Below, piece by piece: positions 1-6,951 of a DNA stretch of 64,000 bases. The DNA lies in contig NZ_CP004353.1 of NCBI RefSeq assembly GCF_000550805.1, positions 620,001 through 684,000 of the forward strand, read 5' to 3'. Within the stretch, counting starts at the first letter, position 1; every line of letters begins with the position of its first letter. Below the pieces are notes generated by a model. That model searched no databases and had not been told where the DNA came from. It saw nothing but the letters and a program-made list of their open reading frames with translations. Source of the DNA: Corynebacterium vitaeruminis DSM 20294 (GTDB taxonomy: Bacteria; Actinomycetota; Actinomycetes; Mycobacteriales; Mycobacteriaceae). The translations under genes were made by a program, and so were the position numbers.

Positions 1-173
1 GTCGCGACGACCAGGACGAGCGCGAGCAGCGCCGGCCACACCCTCGGCTCGGGAAGAAAGAGATTGACCACCGCCTGCGCCACCGCGAGGAACGCCAGGG
101 TAGCCAAAAACCCCAGGATCGAGTCGCGCTGCAGCTTCCTGCGCTGCGACTCGCCTGGGGTCTGGTCCTTCAT
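1..173 (-). CDS. Small membrane protein, 3' end outside window (partial)
   Basis: Reading the minus strand from the ATG at 173 gives MKDQTPGESQRRKLQRDS, a basic cytoplasmic start, followed by a hydrophobic segment (GFLATLAFLAVAQAVV), a short polar turn (LFLPEPRVW) and the beginning of a second hydrophobic segment that runs off the window. It is therefore an integral membrane protein with at least two helices. It starts 23 bp after the stop of the CsoR/CstR-type repressor gene on the same strand, so it may be the last gene of that operon. I do not recognise the family, and a role in sulfur or metal stress would be guesswork from position only. Confidence 0.55.
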   Translation of the reverse strand, partial: MKDQTPGESQRRKLQRDSILGFLATLAFLAVAQAVVNLFLPEPRVWPALLALVLVVA

Positions 174-196
174 AACGGGAGATTCTACCCCCGTGA

Positions 197-487
197 CTAG
201 CTCAAGGAGAGGAAGAGCTTCTCCATCTTCTCCGCGTCCATGGCGTCGGGGCCCTCCTGGCTGAAGCACTGCCGCATGCCCGCGGCGATGATGGAGTAGC
301 CCGCCTTGTCGATGGCCTTGGACACCGCGGCCAGCTGGGTGACCGTGGCCTCGCAGTCCTGGCCCTCTTCCAGCATCCGGATGACGGCGGCCAGCTGTCC
401 GTTGGCGCGCTTGAGCCGGGTGATCGACTTCTTCACAGATGCTGGTTCGAGCTGCATGACTGCGTCCTTTTCGTCATTGGTCGGCAT
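197..487 (-). CDS. CsoR/RcnR-family repressor with CstR-like (persulfide-sensor) cysteine pattern
   Basis: The 96-residue protein has the three-helix CsoR/FrmR (DUF156) fold signature: a helix-1 segment SVKKSITRLKRANGQLAAVIRML, a conserved Cys at 45 (GQDCEA), and Cys74 (MRQCF). In copper-sensing CsoR the ligands are Cys, then His 25 residues later, then Cys 29 residues later. Here the Cys-Cys spacing of 29 is kept, but the His position is Gly70. Loss of the His with retention of both Cys is the pattern of CstR, which senses persulfides. The gene overlaps the 3' end of the CoA-disulfide-reductase/rhodanese gene by 14 nt, and the promoter upstream carries two palindromic ATACCCC-type operators, so autoregulation of a sulfide-detoxification operon is likely. 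The sensing specificity is inferred from residues, not shown. Confidence 0.85.
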   Translation of the reverse strand: MPTNDEKDAVMQLEPASVKKSITRLKRANGQLAAVIRMLEEGQDCEATVTQLAAVSKAIDKAGYSIIAAGMRQCFSQEGPDAMDAEKMEKLFLSLS

Positions 488-2111
488 GGGCGAATTTCCT
501 TGCCGCCTGACCGTGGGTGTAGGTCAGGTATCCACCATCGAGATTAGCAACATCCATCCCCAAACCGGAAAGAATCCTGGTGGCCACGTGGCCGCGGAGG
601 CCGACCTGGCAGCTAACCACGACCGGGCGGGAGGCGTCGATCTTGTCGAGGTTCTCGCGCAGGTCGTCGACCGGGATGTTGACCGCGCCCGGGATGTGGC
701 CGCGCTCGTACTCGCCGACGGTGCGGACGTCGATGAGCTGCATGTCGTCGGAAAGCTCGTGCCACTGGACCGACTTCTCGCCCTGGGCGAGGTTGTCGGC
801 AACCATGCCAGCCAGGTTGATCGGGTCCTTGGCGGAGCCGTACTGCGGGGAGTAGGCCAGCTCGAGGTCGGCGAGGTCGGAGGCGGTGAGCCCGCCGCGC
901 ATGGCGGTGGCGATGACGTCGATGCGCTTGTCGGCGCCCTCGAAGCCCACGGCCTGGGCGCCGAGGATGGCGTCGGTGTCCGCGTCGATGACCAGCTTCA
1001 GGTTGAGCTGGGTGGCGCCCGGGTAGTAGCCCGCGTGGTTGACCGGGTGGATGTGGATGACCCGGACGTTGCGGCCCGCGCGGCGCGCGTTGCGCTCGTT
1101 CCAGCCGGTGGCGGAGGCCGCCAGGCCGAACAGGCCCACGATGGCGGTGCCGAGAACCGGGAGCGCCTTGGTATCGCGGCCGGTGATGATGTCTGCGACG
1201 AGGCGGCCGTGGCGGTTGGCGGTCTGCGCCAGCGGGATGAGCGCCGCGGCGCCGGAGTTGATGTCGGTCTTCTCCGCGGCGTCGCCGAGTGCGAAGACGT
1301 TGGGGACGCTGGTACGCTGCTGCTCGTCGACCTTGATGCCGCCGCGCGGGCCGATCTCGAGGCCCGCGGCCTCGGCCAGGCGGGTGTCCGGGCGCACGCC
1401 GATGGCGGCGATGACCACGTCGGCGGGGATGACCGTGCCGTCGGCCAGAGTGAGCGAGTCCTCGCCGATCTCGGTGGTGTCCGCGTTGGTGTGGATGACG
1501 ACCTTGTTCTTCTCAAGGTGGCCAGCCACGATGGCGGCCATCTCCTCGTCGAAGGGGGCGAGGATCTGCGGGCCGCGCTCGATGACGGTAACGCCCAGGC
1601 CGCGGTGGATGAGGTTCTCCGCGAGCTCGAGGCCGATGAAGCCGCCGCCGATGAGCGCGACGTTCTTCACGGAGTCGTCAAGCGCGGCGATGATCCGGTC
1701 CACGTCCTCGACGGTGCGCAGGGTCAGCGCGCGCTCGATGCCGGGGATCGGCGGGACGAAGGGGCGGGCGCCGGGGGATAGGACCAGCTCGTCGTAGGCC
1801 TGGGTGAAGGTCTCGCCGGATTCGAGGTTTTCCACGGTGACCGTGTTGTTCACGGTGTCGATCTCGGTGACGAGATGGCGGGTGCGCACGTCGATGCGGA
1901 ACCGGGCGCCGAGCGACTCCGGCGTCTGCAGCAGCAGGGAGGAGCGCTCAGGGATAACGCCACCGACGTGGTAGGGAAGACCGCAGTTGGCGAAGGATAC
2001 GTAGCCGGAGGCCTCGAAGACGATGATCTCGCGGTTCTCGTCGTTGCGGCGAAGGCGCGCGGCGGTGGACATGCCGCCGGCGACGCCACCGACGATGACG
2101 GTAGTTGCCAT
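474..2111 (-). CDS. cdr: CoA-disulfide reductase / persulfide reductase with C-terminal rhodanese domain
   Basis: A 545-residue flavoprotein. The N-terminus has the FAD dinucleotide fold (GGVAGGMSTAARLRR). The active-site motif SFANCGLPY puts the cysteine at residue 43, the same position as in characterised CoA-disulfide reductases. A second Rossmann fold (ALIGGGFIGLELAENL, about 150-165) binds NAD(P)H, and GDAAE near 285 closes the FAD site. From about 455 there is a rhodanese domain with catalytic loop CQVGLRGH (Cys501). The fusion belongs to the CoADR-RHD/Npsr group, which reduces CoA-disulfide, CoA-persulfide or polysulfide using NAD(P)H. It follows the small Cys-rich gene by 37 bp and overlaps the downstream repressor gene, so it is probably the main enzyme of a persulfide/sulfide-stress operon. 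The start ATG at 2111 is preceded by GAGGAG. Confidence 0.88.
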   Translation of the reverse strand: MATTVIVGGVAGGMSTAARLRRNDENREIIVFEASGYVSFANCGLPYHVGGVIPERSSLLLQTPESLGARFRIDVRTRHLVTEIDTVNNTVTVENLESGETFTQAYDELVLSPGARPFVPPIPGIERALTLRTVEDVDRIIAALDDSVKNVALIGGGFIGLELAENLIHRGLGVTVIERGPQILAPFDEEMAAIVAGHLEKNKVVIHTNADTTEIGEDSLTLADGTVIPADVVIAAIGVRPDTRLAEAAGLEIGPRGGIKVDEQQRTSVPNVFALGDAAEKTDINSGAAALIPLAQTANRHGRLVADIITGRDTKALPVLGTAIVGLFGLAASATGWNERNARRAGRNVRVIHIHPVNHAGYYPGATQLNLKLVIDADTDAILGAQAVGFEGADKRIDVIATAMRGGLTASDLADLELAYSPQYGSAKDPINLAGMVADNLAQGEKSVQWHELSDDMQLIDVRTVGEYERGHIPGAVNIPVDDLRENLDKIDASRPVVVSCQVGLRGHVATRILSGLGMDVANLDGGYLTYTHGQAARKFAHADQ

Positions 2112-2148
2112 GAAGTTTCTCCTCGTGATTAGGGCAGGGTATTAGGTT

Positions 2149-2307
2149 TTAGCGGCCGAACAGGGAGCCGAACATGGACTGTTTCTTGGGGCGCTCACAG
2201 GTGCACCAATCGCCGGGCTTGACGCTGGCCTTGACCTGGTCGATGTGCTGGCCGCAACCGGCCCATGTGGTCTTGCCGCAATTGGAGCACTTAACTGGAC
2301 GACACAT
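2149..2307 (-). CDS. Small cysteine-rich (zinc-ribbon-like) protein, 52 aa
   Basis: Starting at the ATG at 2307, the product begins MCRPVKCSNCGKTTWAGCG and ends SMFGSLFGR. It has seven cysteines, including CSNC, AGCGQH and WCTC, a pattern suited to binding zinc or carrying thiols, and a basic C-terminus. I choose 2307 over longer upstream starts because a strong ribosome-binding site (AGGAGGG) lies 8 nt before it, and because longer versions would translate the promoter and operators. It is the first gene of the operon with the CoA-disulfide reductase and the CstR-like repressor. Small proteins of this kind are common in actinobacteria, but I know of no assigned function. Confidence 0.7.
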   Translation of the reverse strand: MCRPVKCSNCGKTTWAGCGQHIDQVKASVKPGDWCTCERPKKQSMFGSLFGR

Positions 2308-2377
2308 AAGGATAACCCTCCTACAGGGGAAGAAAAGACGAATTGGGTGCAAGAAGCCGGAACAACTTCCACGCAGA

Positions 2378-2406
2378 AATATACCCCCCAGGGTATAACG
2401 TGTCAA
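2378..2406 (-). promoter_or_regulatory. Sigma-A promoter of the sulfide-stress operon
   Basis: On the minus strand a TTGACA -35 element (2406-2401) is followed, after exactly 17 bp, by TATATT (2383-2378). This is close to the vegetative consensus and predicts transcription start near 2371, about 65 nt before the ATG at 2307. One ATACCCC-type operator covers the spacer and the -10; the other lies just upstream of the -35. Confidence 0.75.
2381..2396. promoter_or_regulatory. CsoR/CstR-type operator 1
   Basis: ATACCCCCCAGGGTAT is a G/C-tract inverted repeat with ATAC/GTAT ends, the general form of CsoR and CstR operators. It sits between -35 and -10 and overlaps the -10, where bound repressor would exclude RNA polymerase. 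Confidence 0.7.
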
Positions 2407-2407
2407 C

Positions 2408-2423
2408 ATACCCCGGGGGGTAT
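2408..2423. promoter_or_regulatory. CsoR/CstR-type operator 2
   Basis: ATACCCCGGGGGGTAT lies immediately upstream of the -35. Its reverse complement differs from operator 1 at a single base. The two sites are centred 27 bp apart, so tetramers could bind both. Confidence 0.68.
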
Positions 2424-2710
2424 ATTGGAAATGCCTCGCCAACTGTACGTTTCCTGGGAGCGGTTTCGGAGGCGGTTCACAGCTTCGGCGCCTTTAATGA
2501 ACCTCACGTTATCCAATTGCGTAGCTCGACTAGCCCCGAGCGTGCACGCGCGCGGACCGTCTCCCACCGGGGTGCGTCGCCTTTTCTCGTCACACAGAAG
2601 GCGCCCGGCAGAAGGCGGGAAGTCTCACCGCCCGCATCAGCACGCGCCGGGGCTTCTGGCTGCTCGGCTCCGTGCGAGACGCGGCGTAGCCGTCGACAAG
2701 CGGGAAACGC
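2424..2710. other. Intergenic region, no gene seen
   Basis: It lies between the sulfide operon promoter and the 3' end of the ABC importer operon. No convincing coding frame is present. It contains a short imperfect hairpin (CGCCTT at 2578-2583 with AAGGCG at 2598-2603), which may end importer transcription, and one copy of the dispersed GTCGACAAGC motif at 2692-2701, just past the permease stop. Confidence 0.5.
2692..2701 (+). repeat. Dispersed motif copy (GTCGACAAGC)
   Basis: The core of the dispersed GGCGTCGAYAAGCRAAAGC motif with flank GTAGCC, located 10 bp past the stop codon of the minus-strand permease gene. See the finding on the dispersed motif. Confidence 0.6.
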
Positions 2711-3544
2711 CTACTTGAGCGAGCCCGACGTGAGGCCGGAGACGATGCGACGCTGGAAGACCAGCACCATGACGATGAGCGGGATCGTCACGAGCGCGCC
2801 CGCCGCCATGATGGAGGCGTAGGGGAACTCGAACGCCGAGGGGCCGGAGAAGCGCGCGATGGCGACGGTGACCGGCTCGGTGGCGTTGGTGGACAGCTGG
2901 CGGGCGAGCATGAACTCGTTCCACGTGGTGATGAACGACAGGATCGCCGTGGTAAACAGCGCGGGTGCGGCCAGCGGCAGGAGCACGAGCCTGAAGGCCT
3001 GGCCGGGGGTGGCGCCGTCGACGCGGGCGGCCTCCTCGAGCTCCCACGGCAGCTGCCTAAAGAAGCTGACCAGCGTGTAGATCGTCAGCGGCAGCGCGAA
3101 CGAGATATTCGGGATGATGAGCGCGCGGTAGGTGCCAAACCAGCCCAGGCCGCCGAACAGCTGGAACAACGGTGTGACCAGCGCGATGCCGGGGAACATC
3201 GACGCGGCGAGCACGATGCCCGTGACAAAACCCTTGCCGGGGAAGTCGAGGCGGGCGAGCGCGTACGCGGTGAACACGCCGACCGCGACCGCGATGAGCG
3301 TGGTGAAAAAGCCGATGAGCAGCGAGTTGTAGATCGCGTGGAGGAAGTCGTTGCCCTTGTCGGTCGCCAGCGCGTCCTTGAAGTTCTGCAGCGTGACGTG
3401 GGTGGGCCACGGCGTCGTGTCAAACGTGTACGCCTTGTCGCGCAGGGCGGTGACAACCATCCAGTAGAACGGCGCGAGCCCCCACAGCAGGATGAAGACG
3501 ACGCCGATGTAGTTGCCGATGGCGGCGCGTAGCTTGTGATTCAT
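2711..3544 (-). CDS. ABC sugar importer permease, MalG type (TusG-like)
   Basis: A 277-residue inner-membrane protein with six predicted transmembrane segments and the permease EAA loop near residue 190 (EEAARVDGATPGQAFRLVLLPL), which contacts the ATPase. Its start overlaps the end of the MalF-type permease gene by 4 nt (ATGA), so translation is probably coupled. Order and sequence fit the trehalose/maltose importers of Corynebacteriales (SugB of M. tuberculosis, TusG of C. glutamicum). Trehalose is inferred from family and synteny. No ATPase gene lies in this operon within the window. Confidence 0.85.
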   Translation of the reverse strand: MNHKLRAAIGNYIGVVFILLWGLAPFYWMVVTALRDKAYTFDTTPWPTHVTLQNFKDALATDKGNDFLHAIYNSLLIGFFTTLIAVAVGVFTAYALARLDFPGKGFVTGIVLAASMFPGIALVTPLFQLFGGLGWFGTYRALIIPNISFALPLTIYTLVSFFRQLPWELEEAARVDGATPGQAFRLVLLPLAAPALFTTAILSFITTWNEFMLARQLSTNATEPVTVAIARFSGPSAFEFPYASIMAAGALVTIPLIVMVLVFQRRIVSGLTSGSLK

Positions 3545-4638
3545 CGCTTCGTTGCTCCTTGCTTATCGACGCCTACGGTGGCGGTCTCCTTGTCCGCGAG
3601 CGGGGCCTTGCGCCCCGCCCGCCCCGCCCGCCCCGCTCGCCCCGCCTTCTTCTCGGCCTTCGCCATCGCGCGCTTTTCCGCGTTGCCAGACACGTCCGCG
3701 CCGAGGAAGCGGATCATGACGAACGCCACGGCGAAGATCATGAGGAAGATGAGCGTGGACAGCGCGGAGGCGGAGTTGAAGTTGTTCTGGCGCAGGTCCT
3801 CGACCACCAGCTGGGAGACGGTGGCCGTGGGCGAGTTGGCGGACGGGGAGATCATGATGACCGGCAGGTCGTACATTCGTAGGGCGTCGAGGGTGCGGAA
3901 CAGGATCGCGACCATGAGCGCGGGCTTGACCAAAGGCAGGGTGATCCACTTGAACTGCTGCCAGGTGCTCGCGCCGTCGACCCGCGCCGCCTCGTAGGCG
4001 TCCCGTGGGATCATCTGCAGGCCCGCGAGGATGAGCAGCGCCATGAACGGGGTGGTCTTCCACACGTCGGCGATGATGACCGCGGCGCGGGCGGCGACGG
4101 GGTCGGTGGTCCAGTGCACGGCGGTGGGCAGCAGCGCGTTGATGATGCCCTTGTCAGCGAAGATGAACTGCCACAGCTTCGCCGTCACGGCCGTCGGGAT
4201 GGCCCACGGGATGAGCACGGCGGCGCGCAGGAGGGCGCGGCCGCGGAAGTCGCGGTTCATCACCAGCGCCATCGACATGCCGAGGATTGTCTCGAGCGCG
4301 ACGGTGACGACGGTGAAGAAGAACGTGTTGCCCACCGCGGGCCAGAAGTCGGTGGAGATGACGCCCGGCGGGCAGGTGCCGATGGTGCCGTTGGCCGACA
4401 TGCAGCGCTGGGTGAGCCAGTAGATGTAGTGGTCGAAGCCGGCGAATCCGCCCTTGACGAACACGCCGGTCGCCGGGTCGAGGTGCTTGTCCGATTGGAA
4501 GGACAGGTAGATGGCGCGGATGATTGGGTAGCCGATCACCACCGCCAGCACCGCGAGCGCAGGCGATATGAGCGCTATGGCCTTCCACGGGGGTTTCTTG
4601 GGCGCGCGGGTCTCCGCGCTTCGTGTCAGTGTGGTCAC
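3541..4638 (-). CDS. ABC sugar importer permease, MalF type (TusF-like)
   Basis: A 365-residue membrane protein. The basic N-terminus is followed by a first helix (AIALISPALAVLAVVIGYPII) and then an extended periplasmic loop (about 50-95) with two cysteines that could form a disulfide (CMSANGTIGTC). The EAA loop is EAARVDGASTWQQFKWITLPL. The last 45 or so residues are an odd, charged, low-complexity tail with GRAGRAGRAGR, encoded by a 9-bp tandem repeat, and ending with codons that include a copy of the dispersed motif (GVDKQ). The tail is longer than expected for the family and probably dispensable. The gene is followed by the MalG-type permease with a 4-nt overlap. Confidence 0.85.
   Translation of the reverse strand: MTTLTRSAETRAPKKPPWKAIALISPALAVLAVVIGYPIIRAIYLSFQSDKHLDPATGVFVKGGFAGFDHYIYWLTQRCMSANGTIGTCPPGVISTDFWPAVGNTFFFTVVTVALETILGMSMALVMNRDFRGRALLRAAVLIPWAIPTAVTAKLWQFIFADKGIINALLPTAVHWTTDPVAARAAVIIADVWKTTPFMALLILAGLQMIPRDAYEAARVDGASTWQQFKWITLPLVKPALMVAILFRTLDALRMYDLPVIMISPSANSPTATVSQLVVEDLRQNNFNSASALSTLIFLMIFAVAFVMIRFLGADVSGNAEKRAMAKAEKKAGRAGRAGRAGRKAPLADKETATVGVDKQGATKR
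3561..3570 (-). repeat. Dispersed motif copy (GTCGATAAGC on minus strand)
   Basis: Flanked as TAGGCGTCGATAAGCAAGG on the minus strand, within the last codons of the MalF-type permease, where it encodes VDKQ. Confidence 0.6.
3612..3647. repeat. Tandem repeat, four 9-bp units, in permease C-terminal tail
   Basis: Units GCCCCGCCC, GCCCCGCCC, GCCCCGCTC and GCCCCGCCT follow each other directly and encode the GRA repeats of the permease tail on the minus strand. Copy-number change would keep the frame and only alter tail length. Confidence 0.8.
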
Positions 4639-4672
4639 GGTTACTAGCTTTCCAGAAATCGGGGCGAAAACA

Positions 4673-4705
4673 CATCGGACCTGCCCGAGTGGGGCAGGTC
4701 CGATG
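4673..4705 (-). promoter_or_regulatory. Intercistronic hairpin between binding-protein and permease genes
   Basis: A perfect 14-bp stem (4673-4686 with 4692-4705) and a 5-nt loop lie between the solute-binding protein stop and the permease start. It lacks a good U tract, so it more likely stabilises the upstream mRNA or partly terminates, a common way to make more binding protein than permease. Confidence 0.7.
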
Positions 4706-4753
4706 CTGGCGTCCGCGTGGGCGGTGCCGGTGAAAGGAAGGAAGGGCCTGGCG

Positions 4754-6031
4754 CTACTTGGCGGCGTTCTCGATGGCGGCCTTCATGTCCTTGGTGGCGT
4801 CGTCGACGCTCTTGCCGGAGGTCAGGGCGGCGTAGGCGTTGTCCTGGATGGCCTTGGTGATGGCCGGGTAGTACGGGCTGACCGGGCGGGGAGCAGCGTT
4901 CTCCAGGGAGGTCTTCAGGGCCGGGAGGTACGGGTACTTCTCGACGAGGGTGGCGTCATCGTAGATGGAGGCCAGCACCGGCGGGAAGGAGTGGTCCGCG
5001 AAGTAGGTCTGGTTCTCCTCGTTGTCGATGAACTTCATGAAGTCCAGCGCGGTGGCCTTGTTCTTGGAGTTGATGTTGATGCCGTTGTTGTAACCGCCGA
5101 GGGTGGACACGCCGACGCCGTCCTTGCCCACGAGCGGCTGGACCTCGAACTTGCCCTTGACTGCGGAGGTGTCCTCACCGGCGTTGGTGTACATGTACGG
5201 CCAGTTGATCGCGTAGGCGACCTCGCCGCCGACGAAGGCGAGGTTGGTCTCCTCCTCGGTGGCGGAGGTGGCGGTCTGGGCGATGGTGCCGTCCTTGTAG
5301 GCGTCGACCATGGCCTGCAGGCCGGCCTTGGCCTCGGTGGAGTCGACGGCCGGTGCGCCGGAGTCGTCGAGGATGTGGCCGCCCCAGCCCTCGATGAAGC
5401 CGGCGGTGTTGACGGTGAGCCCCTCGTACTGCTTCAGCTGCAGGAGCAGGCAGTCCTTGCCAGCCTCCTTGACCGAGGCGCAGCTATTAGCCAGGTCGCT
5501 GAAGGTGTTAGGCGCGGTCGGGGCGAGCTCGGTGTTGCGGAAGAGCAGCTGGCCGTTGGTGTTCTGCGGCAGCGCGTAGAGGGTGCCGTTGTAGGTGGCG
5601 GACTCGACGGTCGACTTCAGCAGGCCGGAGGTGTCCACGGCGAGGTCGCCGGTCAGCGGCGCGAGCCACTGGTTGGCGGCGAAGTCCGCGGTCCAGACCA
5701 CGTCGAGCGCCATGACGTCGTAGTCGGAGTTGCCCGCCTGCAGCGACTGCACGAGGGTGTCGCGCTGGTCGTCGGCCTCACCGGCCAGCTCCTTCAGGGT
5801 CACCTTCTCGTCCGGGTGGGCCTCGTTCCACTTGTCGATGATCGGGGTGATCTTGTCCGTGTCGTTCTTGCCCATGGCGAAGGTGATCGGGCCGCGGCTG
5901 GTGGTGCTCGAGTCGGACGCGGAGGTCGACGAGGAACCGGAATCGGAGGAGCAGCCCGCGAGCGCGACGGTACCGGCGATGCCCAGCGCGGCGAGGACGA
6001 CGGCGGGCTTACGGGTGAGTCGAGAAGACAT
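4754..6031 (-). CDS. Sugar-binding lipoprotein of ABC importer (TusE/LpqY-like)
   Basis: A 425-residue extracellular solute-binding protein (family 1, MalE-like). The signal peptide ends in the lipobox LAGC with Cys27 as the lipid anchor, followed by a Ser/Thr-rich linker (about 28-45) and the two-lobed binding domain starting FAMGKNDTDKITPII. It is first in an operon with two permeases on the minus strand and is separated from them by about 115 bp with a perfect hairpin. Position and composition match TusE of the C. glutamicum trehalose importer, but the substrate cannot be proven from sequence. The ribosome-binding site is AAAGGAAAGG upstream of the ATG at 6031. The ATPase must come from elsewhere. 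Confidence 0.87.
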   Translation of the reverse strand: MSSRLTRKPAVVLAALGIAGTVALAGCSSDSGSSSTSASDSSTTSRGPITFAMGKNDTDKITPIIDKWNEAHPDEKVTLKELAGEADDQRDTLVQSLQAGNSDYDVMALDVVWTADFAANQWLAPLTGDLAVDTSGLLKSTVESATYNGTLYALPQNTNGQLLFRNTELAPTAPNTFSDLANSCASVKEAGKDCLLLQLKQYEGLTVNTAGFIEGWGGHILDDSGAPAVDSTEAKAGLQAMVDAYKDGTIAQTATSATEEETNLAFVGGEVAYAINWPYMYTNAGEDTSAVKGKFEVQPLVGKDGVGVSTLGGYNNGININSKNKATALDFMKFIDNEENQTYFADHSFPPVLASIYDDATLVEKYPYLPALKTSLENAAPRPVSPYYPAITKAIQDNAYAALTSGKSVDDATKDMKAAIENAAK

Positions 6032-6134
6032 CGAGTTTCAACCTTTCCTTTAGGGGTTTCCACCGAATTTAGTGACGCGGACGACTCCCGTGGCGGATAT
6101 TGAGCAAACTCACTACACCCGTGGGGGTGCTTTT

Positions 6135-6144
6135 GCTTATCGAC
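6135..6144 (-). repeat. Dispersed motif copy (GTCGATAAGC on minus strand)
   Basis: Full-length match GGCGTCGATAAGCAAAAGC on the minus strand, in the intergenic space downstream of the TIGR03089-like gene. Confidence 0.7.
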
Positions 6145-6162
6145 GCCTGTCGGCGCCGCACC

Positions 6163-6843
6163 CTAGATCCGCTCCGTGACCTTCTCCGCCTCCGCGATCT
6201 TGTCCACGCGCTCGGGCCCGGCGAGCCCCCTGACCACCACGGCTGAGCCGCCCCGCGCGATCGGGTCGAGGACCGCGGCGATGAGCCCCTCGAGGGAATC
6301 CCAGCCGCAGCTCAAAACGCGCGCGCCGGGGGAGGTGGCGCCCGCGGGCACCACGTCGGCAAGCTCCGGCCCGGGCTCGAAGAACTGATCGCCGTAGAAG
6401 CGGACGGTGGGCGCGAAGTCGATGACGCCCGTGCCGAGCTCGCCGCCGGTCTCCGCCACGCCGCGGCCCATGGGGTCGCTGGTGACCGCGACGACGTCCC
6501 CGGTGGCCCCCAGCGACCGGGCGTAGGCGACGAGGTCGCCGTCGCCAGCCGCGTCGTGGGAGATGAAGAGGACCTCGCCCGCGCTCGGGTCGAAGCTCAC
6601 GTCGACGCCCGCGGCATAGGCTCCCAGGACGATGGTTGCCGCCTGCCAGCTCACCGGCAGCGCGCAGGAGACGGTCGCGCCCTCCTCTAGGTCGAGCTCC
6701 TCGCGCAGCATGTTGGCGACCTTGGCGGCCCAGTTGTCGAGGGTCTGGGCGGAGAAGTCGAGTCTGAAGCCTGCGGTTTCGTCGTAGATGGTCAGCCGAG
6801 GGGCTGCGGGATCGGCGGAAAGGACCGACTTGAGGAGGTTCAT
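6163..6843 (-). CDS. TIGR03089-family conserved actinobacterial protein (AMP-binding-like fold)
   Basis: A 226-residue protein beginning MNLLKSVLSADPAAPRLTIYD, resembling the start of acyl-CoA synthetase-like domains (LDNWAAKVANMLREEL, VSCALPVSWQAATIVLGAYAAG). It is far too short to hold the C-terminal adenylation core and lacks the P-loop and catalytic motifs, so it is a degenerate relative of AMP-forming ligases. I place the start at 6843 because MNLL aligns with family members; the longer start at 6903 would translate the dispersed motif. The ribosome-binding site GGAAGG is unusually close to this ATG. It sits next to the LCP-family gene, as Rv3268 does next to Rv3267. Function unknown. 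Confidence 0.7.
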   Translation of the reverse strand: MNLLKSVLSADPAAPRLTIYDETAGFRLDFSAQTLDNWAAKVANMLREELDLEEGATVSCALPVSWQAATIVLGAYAAGVDVSFDPSAGEVLFISHDAAGDGDLVAYARSLGATGDVVAVTSDPMGRGVAETGGELGTGVIDFAPTVRFYGDQFFEPGPELADVVPAGATSPGARVLSCGWDSLEGLIAAVLDPIARGGSAVVVRGLAGPERVDKIAEAEKVTERI

Positions 6844-6891
6844 ACCTTCCGATGGTAGGCAATTCGCCCGTGGCGTGCGGCGCCGTGAGGC

Positions 6892-6901
6892 GTCGACAAG
6901 C
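6892..6901 (+). repeat. Dispersed motif copy (GTCGACAAGC)
   Basis: GGCGTCGACAAGCAAGAAGC, immediately beside the hairpin terminator of the LCP gene (6907-6940). Confidence 0.68.
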
Positions 6902-6906
6902 AAGAA

Positions 6907-6940
6907 GCGGGGCGCACATCACAGTCGATGCGCGCCCCGC
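6907..6940 (-). terminator. Terminator-like hairpin after the LCP-family gene
   Basis: GCGGGGCGC (6907-6915) pairs with GCGCCCCGC (6932-6940). On the minus strand it is followed by TTCTTGCTTG, a weak T tract formed by the dispersed motif itself. Confidence 0.6.
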
Positions 6941-6951
6941 GTGGGCAGGTG

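Noticed and set aside
306..1781. Long plus-strand open frame opposite the CoA-disulfide reductase
   Set aside because: It mirrors a clear family gene on the other strand and its product is rich in Val, Gly, Asp and Arg as expected from high-GC antisense frames.
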